Below, piece after piece: positions 59,560-64,000 of a stretch of 64,000 nucleotides of DNA. Origin of the DNA: Sipunculus nudus (Eukaryota > Annelida > Sipuncula > Golfingiida > Sipunculidae); NCBI GenBank assembly GCA_026874595.1, contig CM049316.1, positions 20,233,839 through 20,297,838 on the forward strand, read 5' to 3'. Position 1 is the stretch's first letter, and each line of letters begins with the position of its first letter. The notes under the pieces were generated by a model that ran no database searches, was not told the origin of the DNA, and saw nothing but the letters and a program-made list of their open reading frames with translations. A program made the position numbers and the translations under genes.

Positions 59560-62500
59560 CATTTAATCTTTATTTTGGATAGAAGGTAAATAATTCACTG
59601 TAGTATTATTTTAAAAGGCTTTTCTCTACTGGATAGTAGATTGGAAGAAAGGTATTGGCTTTACATCTCAATTAGTCTGAGTCCTTGCTTTCTTGTCGCT
59701 GCCAATCTTGGGAATGTGATTGCTTACGTCTAATATAAGACAACATGTACATAAAAGGTACCATACAATGAGGCTAAAACCGTACAGAAAAAATACCATA
59801 CAATGGAATTAAATATTTCTGTATCAACAAAGCGTGATTCTTACCTGCAACGGTATAGATTCGTATCAGGAACAATGGGCAACGATGAGGTATTCAGAGT
59901 GGTAACAGATGGTTATAAGATCACTGTGCATACAGTCATGTGACATCTCATTAATAACCACAAGCGCCTTGGCCTCCTGGTAGGTGCAAATTACCTCCTA
60001 ATAACCGTGATTCAAGACCCAATATTAGTCGCATACTTGAGTCGTTATTTATGCAATGAAAATATAGATATTAATAAAGTACCAACTAATTCTAACAAAC
60101 ACGTTTCACAAATCTTGAAAGCTGTAACACTACGCTTCCCGATAGGCAAGATTACAAGTAAGTTCAACTGTATTTCTTACTAAAAAAATAATTTGATGAG
60201 TGACCAATAGGGTGAGGGCAGTTTGTAAATTTACTTTGACCATTATTTTATCTTTGTATAGGCCGTATCAGTCGTTCGTGTTTATCCTGCCGTTACCTTG
60301 ACGTCAGTGAGATCAGTATTATATAAACAGCTATATAACTTACTGTATCGGGGAATTTTACACAAACTTATCGCACAGTTAGATTCTTTATTTATGCAAC
60401 TTGAAAACATCTAATTTTAAACTCCATACTTCACCATTCATACTAGACAACGTTTATTCCAATGAAAAACAACATAAACAATAATGACATCATGTTAACC
60501 TGTATAAGTAGCTTTGAACAAATAATTTCAAACCATAGGGGGCACTTCGTTTCTATTATTTCCACTTCTTAAGGCACTGGTGCTATCTTGAGGAGGGGAT
60601 AGTTAGAGCATTCCATGACTAAATTTATTACTTCTCCACCATGATTTAAAGATTAGCTACTGGGGTTAGTTATTAACTCCCTATCAGGGGTTTAAATTTA
60701 CAGCCGCGCTGTTTGACTGCGAATTAACTAATGGTGTAATACCAGCTGATCGTGAATTCATGTGTAAACCTAAGTGAGGTTTCAGATGATTTTCTCAGAA
60801 TTTTCAGGAGATTAATTAAAATTCCTGAAAAATGAATCACACACACAAATAAACATATATATTTATATAACCATTCATTGTCCTGGCATTATGTATATTG
60901 TTATTGTCGAGGCGTCAGTGGTTTATAGGGAAACATACTCTCGTTTAAAGTGCAAAGGTGTGTGAACACAACGAAACTTGTTAAGTTTTTATGATTTGCT
61001 TTTATTTTATTGTTTGATTCATAATTTGGATAATGCAGAGTACAACTGAATAATGGTGGCATGAGCATTGCGATATAATTTCGGTCTATAAATTCAAGAA
61101 ACACATTTAGAGTAAACACTTCACCCATTATTTCCATGTCCATTGTGCTACTGTTTCGTTATAAGTCCGATGACAGATAAGAAACCATGAGCTGTTAAAT
61201 TTCCTCGAATAATTAGCAGGGCAAACATAAAACATCAGTATAAGAAGTACTCTTTGGAAATAAAACCACCGTGCTTTTCGTAATGATTTGTTTAGTTATA
61301 TTTACAAAACGAGAAAAAGTAAACATAAGATAAGTGTTTAGTGATAGTAGGTTTAGTAGGTTCCTATTTCTACCATTGAAACATGCTTGCATGACATAGG
61401 TAGTTGGATGTGTCTCAATGCTGATAAAACTGAGGTTCTGATTATTGATACAAACCAGCAGAGGTAAAAAATTCAGTTGAAAACTCTTAACATATTTGAC
61501 TCTGTAGTTGTGCCAACAAACAGTGCTAGGAACCTGGGGGTAGTGTTTGACCAAGGGCTTTGCCTTGACAAGCATGTAAATAATATTTGTAGTTTGGCTT
61601 GTTACCAACTGCGTAATGTAGCTAGGATGAAGGGTTTCCTAACTCAAGATTCACTAATAACATTAATTCATGTGTTCATCAGTTCAAGGATTGACTGTTC
61701 CAACTCTTTGCTATGTGGTCTTCCTAGCAAATTACTGGACCGGCTACAGAAAGTGCAGAATGCAGCTGCTAGGCTTGTAACTGGTGCCAAGAAGCGCGAC
61801 CACATTCACCAATACTTAAAGAACTCCATTGGCTCCCGGTGCGACAGTGCATTGATTTTAAAATTTTATTATTAGTATACAAAGCCATAAATGGTCAATC
61901 CCCTATTTACATTAGGAACCTCTTAACTTTTTATGTTCCAGTCAGGCAGCTTAGGTCATCTGATTAAGGGCTTTTAGTGATCCCTAAAGCACGAAGTGAG
62001 ATGTGTTGTTCGAGAGCTTTCTCAGCTTTGGCACCAAGGTTGTGGACAAACTTCCGCACTCAATCAGAGCTTCACCATCTTTAGCTTCTTTTAAAATAAA
62101 TCTTAAAACTTACCTTTTAATATTAGCTTTCGGTAGTTCTTAGAAATTAAGGTTTTCTTTTAGGAATTTTTGCTTTAGTAGGAATTTACATTTTATGTTT
62201 TATAAAAATGTGCTTTGTGTCTTGTAAAGCGCTTTTGATAACTATTTTGTTGAATTAGTGCTATATAAATTAAATATATTATATTATTATTTATTATTAG
62301 TGATTTGTATGTTCCTGATGTCTATGCGACTGCAGTAACTTAGCAGTATTTGAACAAATCACTAAACAGAGAAGAAAATGTTTAACTTTTTTCCAGAATT
62401 AAGACAGTTTTGTGATTACCCTTCTATTAAAACGCTAATAGTACTCTGCCTTTATCACTAAAGAGTAAGGTTGCCACAATCAGCCGTTTCATGTTCTTCT

Positions 62501-62890
62501 CAAAAGGACAATCTTCAAAATCACGAGTGATCGATTATGTATCAACTGTGCGGAAAAAGTGAGTTTCGGTTGCTTCAATCAGCTACTTTTTCTGTAGGTT
62601 GCTGTTGCATTACTTAATGAATACACATTATTGCCTGACCTTAAATTAAATGTTCCGAATCAATGGTTTTAGATGCAGTTTAATACAGATTCAACCTGTG
62701 TGTGCATGCCTGCTTGATGTTTATTAAAGAAATAAATATCATTTATAAATATAAATATTACAATATGAATTGAGGTTAACAGCTTTCCAAGGAAAATTCA
62801 TACTGAAAGTAACTGTTTCTTTTCTCATGGGTTCGCCTAATGATTAATCTGCTTTCCAAATTTCAAAACAATCATAGCCTTATTTGTCTG
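59560..62890. repeat. Segmental duplication, copy 2 (interrupted by a LINE)
   Basis: Same order of shared blocks as copy 1, with several unmatched stretches (about 60.0-61.1 kb) and the LINE fragment at 61346-62296. Confidence 0.7.
61346..62296 (+). mobile_element. 5'-truncated LINE (CR1/L2-like), with target duplication
   Basis: The C-terminal end of a reverse transcriptase and its tail. Frames give LNADKTEVLII, then NSARNLGVVFDQGLCLDKHV, LRNVARMKGFLTQDSLITLI, HVFISSRIDCSNSLLCGLPS, LQKVQNAAARLVTGAKKRDH, and after a one-base shift LKELHWLPVRQCIDFKILLL and VYKAINGQSPIYIRNLL. This is the thumb/3' portion typical of CR1/L2-clade LINEs. The 3' end has AAGCGCTTTTGATAAC and GTGCTATATAAAT followed by an ATT-rich tail, also typical. 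TTAGTGAT flanks both ends (61338-61345 and 62297-62304). Stops and a frameshift show it is dead; the catalytic YXDD region is absent. Confidence 0.88.
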
Positions 62891-63182
62891 ACGGATGCAT
62901 GGGATATTAATTAGATCTGCTCTCGTAAATATATGAGAGTTTATCAGTCAAACCATATTTCGTACATGAGTGCTTCATTACAGGAGTGGTCTTACAGGAG
63001 TTAGCCGATGGGTTGGGAAGTGTAAGTGAGCAGGAGTGACCATAAACAGCTGTGATACGTTAATTCTAAAAGGGACCTGATCCAAATGTTTAACCACGTT
63101 ACCGTCATTAAACTTTTATACACGTCCGATCGGATGTCTTAACAATAGAGGGTAACATGTACGCTTCTTGTTGTTCTCATGT

Positions 63183-63260
63183 ACAGTAAAACCTCAGAAT
63201 CACTACCACCAACTGGTCGGATTTCCGAGGTGGTCGCCTAAGGGAGGTTTGACTATCGAT
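63183..63260. mobile_element. Tigger-like MITE or terminus fragment
   Basis: TACAGTAAAACCTCAGAATC on the left and GGAGGTTTGACTA on the right resemble the inverted CAGTNAAACCTC termini of pogo/Tigger elements; the text between (GGTCGGATTTCCGAGGTGGT) contains a hairpin. Only about 70 bp, so it may be a solo end or a heavily deleted copy. Confidence 0.5.
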
Positions 63261-64000
63261 GGTCTCACGCTGTTAACTTAAAACAGAAAAAGGCGTACAA
63301 AATTGCACCCAAAGTTTACATGTAACCGTCTTTTACATTAACGTCATAAATTTGACATTTAGTCTAAAAATCGTTTCATAGGTCAAAAGTCTACTGAGAG
63401 TGATTCAAACGTAAGACTGGGTCGGACCTTGCCCAGAATTCTTTCAGCATGGACACATATGACTAGACATATACACATTCATTCATACCAAACGTCTTGG
63501 AGAATATAACAATAAATTTATTGACTATATACAAGAAGGGTATATATAAATGCTGAGCGCATATAGTCCAACTTTAGCTAGAATGTTCATAATTGTCCAA
63601 AATGTCCGGACATCAGCAGAGACATTCCTCAAATCTGTCACCAAGTTGGGGAGGATTTGTGCTCTAGTAGCAGCTCTCTATGGGGCACATGTACCAAGAC
63701 TCATGCCTATAAAACAATGAAATGCGTTCTTTTACTAGAATGAAGAGAAACAATGAAATACAGCTCTAGAGAAGGAGAAATGTTATGCCTTTTTGTTAGA
63801 ACTGACAAAAAAATGTACTTAACAAAGTTTCTAGGAGATTAATAGAAAAATACTCAAAGGATTCCGCTTGGATTATGGGCTCAACAATTATTATAACATC
63901 TGGTTTTGTATTACACATGTTATCCTTAAACTTCACTAAGTTTACTCTGCAGACCACAATAATTGCTCTCTACTGGTTTGGTGTAAGAACTCATTAGTGG
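63261..64000. other. No gene recognised
   Basis: AT-rich sequence to the window edge with no supported feature. Confidence 0.5.

Overview
The window is eukaryotic nuclear DNA, AT-rich and repeat-dense. It carries small spliced genes with GT/GC-AG introns, one intronless Toll-like receptor (TLR) gene, and many DNA-transposon relics, foldback repeats, (TA)n microsatellites and poly-G/C tracts. A TLR with LRRNT, LRRs, one LRRCT, a transmembrane segment and a TIR domain, plus tandem repeats rich in TGACCTTTGACC, suggests a lophotrochozoan, most likely a mollusc such as a bivalve. That attribution is inference. No prokaryotic operon, CRISPR array or rRNA was seen, and no tRNA gene could be supported.

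Layout. About 3.4-38.4 kb, minus strand: three paralogues of gamma-glutamylcyclotransferase (GGCT) in a head-to-tail cluster. Copies A (3393-9490) and B (10567-13139) are close duplicates that include their flanks; copy C (30755-38425) is more diverged. Each has exons of 105, 137 and 286-289 nt with identical intron phases and encodes 175-176 residues, so all three look intact. Between B and C lie about 17 kb of nested mobile DNA: a 7-kb element with mirror-image subterminal arrays (13.57-20.50 kb), an orphan GGCT promoter relic (20.85-21.13 kb, resuming at 25.77 kb), a broken piggyBac transposase interrupted by a tandem-repeat element, and several MITEs. About 38.8-45.4 kb is a patchwork of foldback, Harbinger-like and hAT-like MITEs with one doubtful acidic ORF. 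At 46.7-47.3 kb (+) is a TLR pseudogene joining an LRR start directly to a TIR end. At 53.04-55.39 kb (-) is a complete TLR gene convergent with it. From 57.0 to 62.9 kb a noncoding segment is present twice; the second copy was split by a 5'-truncated LINE with an 8-bp target duplication.

How the genes relate: GGCT acts in glutathione and gamma-glutamyl peptide turnover in the cytosol, and the TLR in pathogen or damage sensing. Nothing in the sequence links them functionally. Both loci show local gene duplication, then decay or transposon invasion. Identities were judged by eye; no alignment or database search was run.
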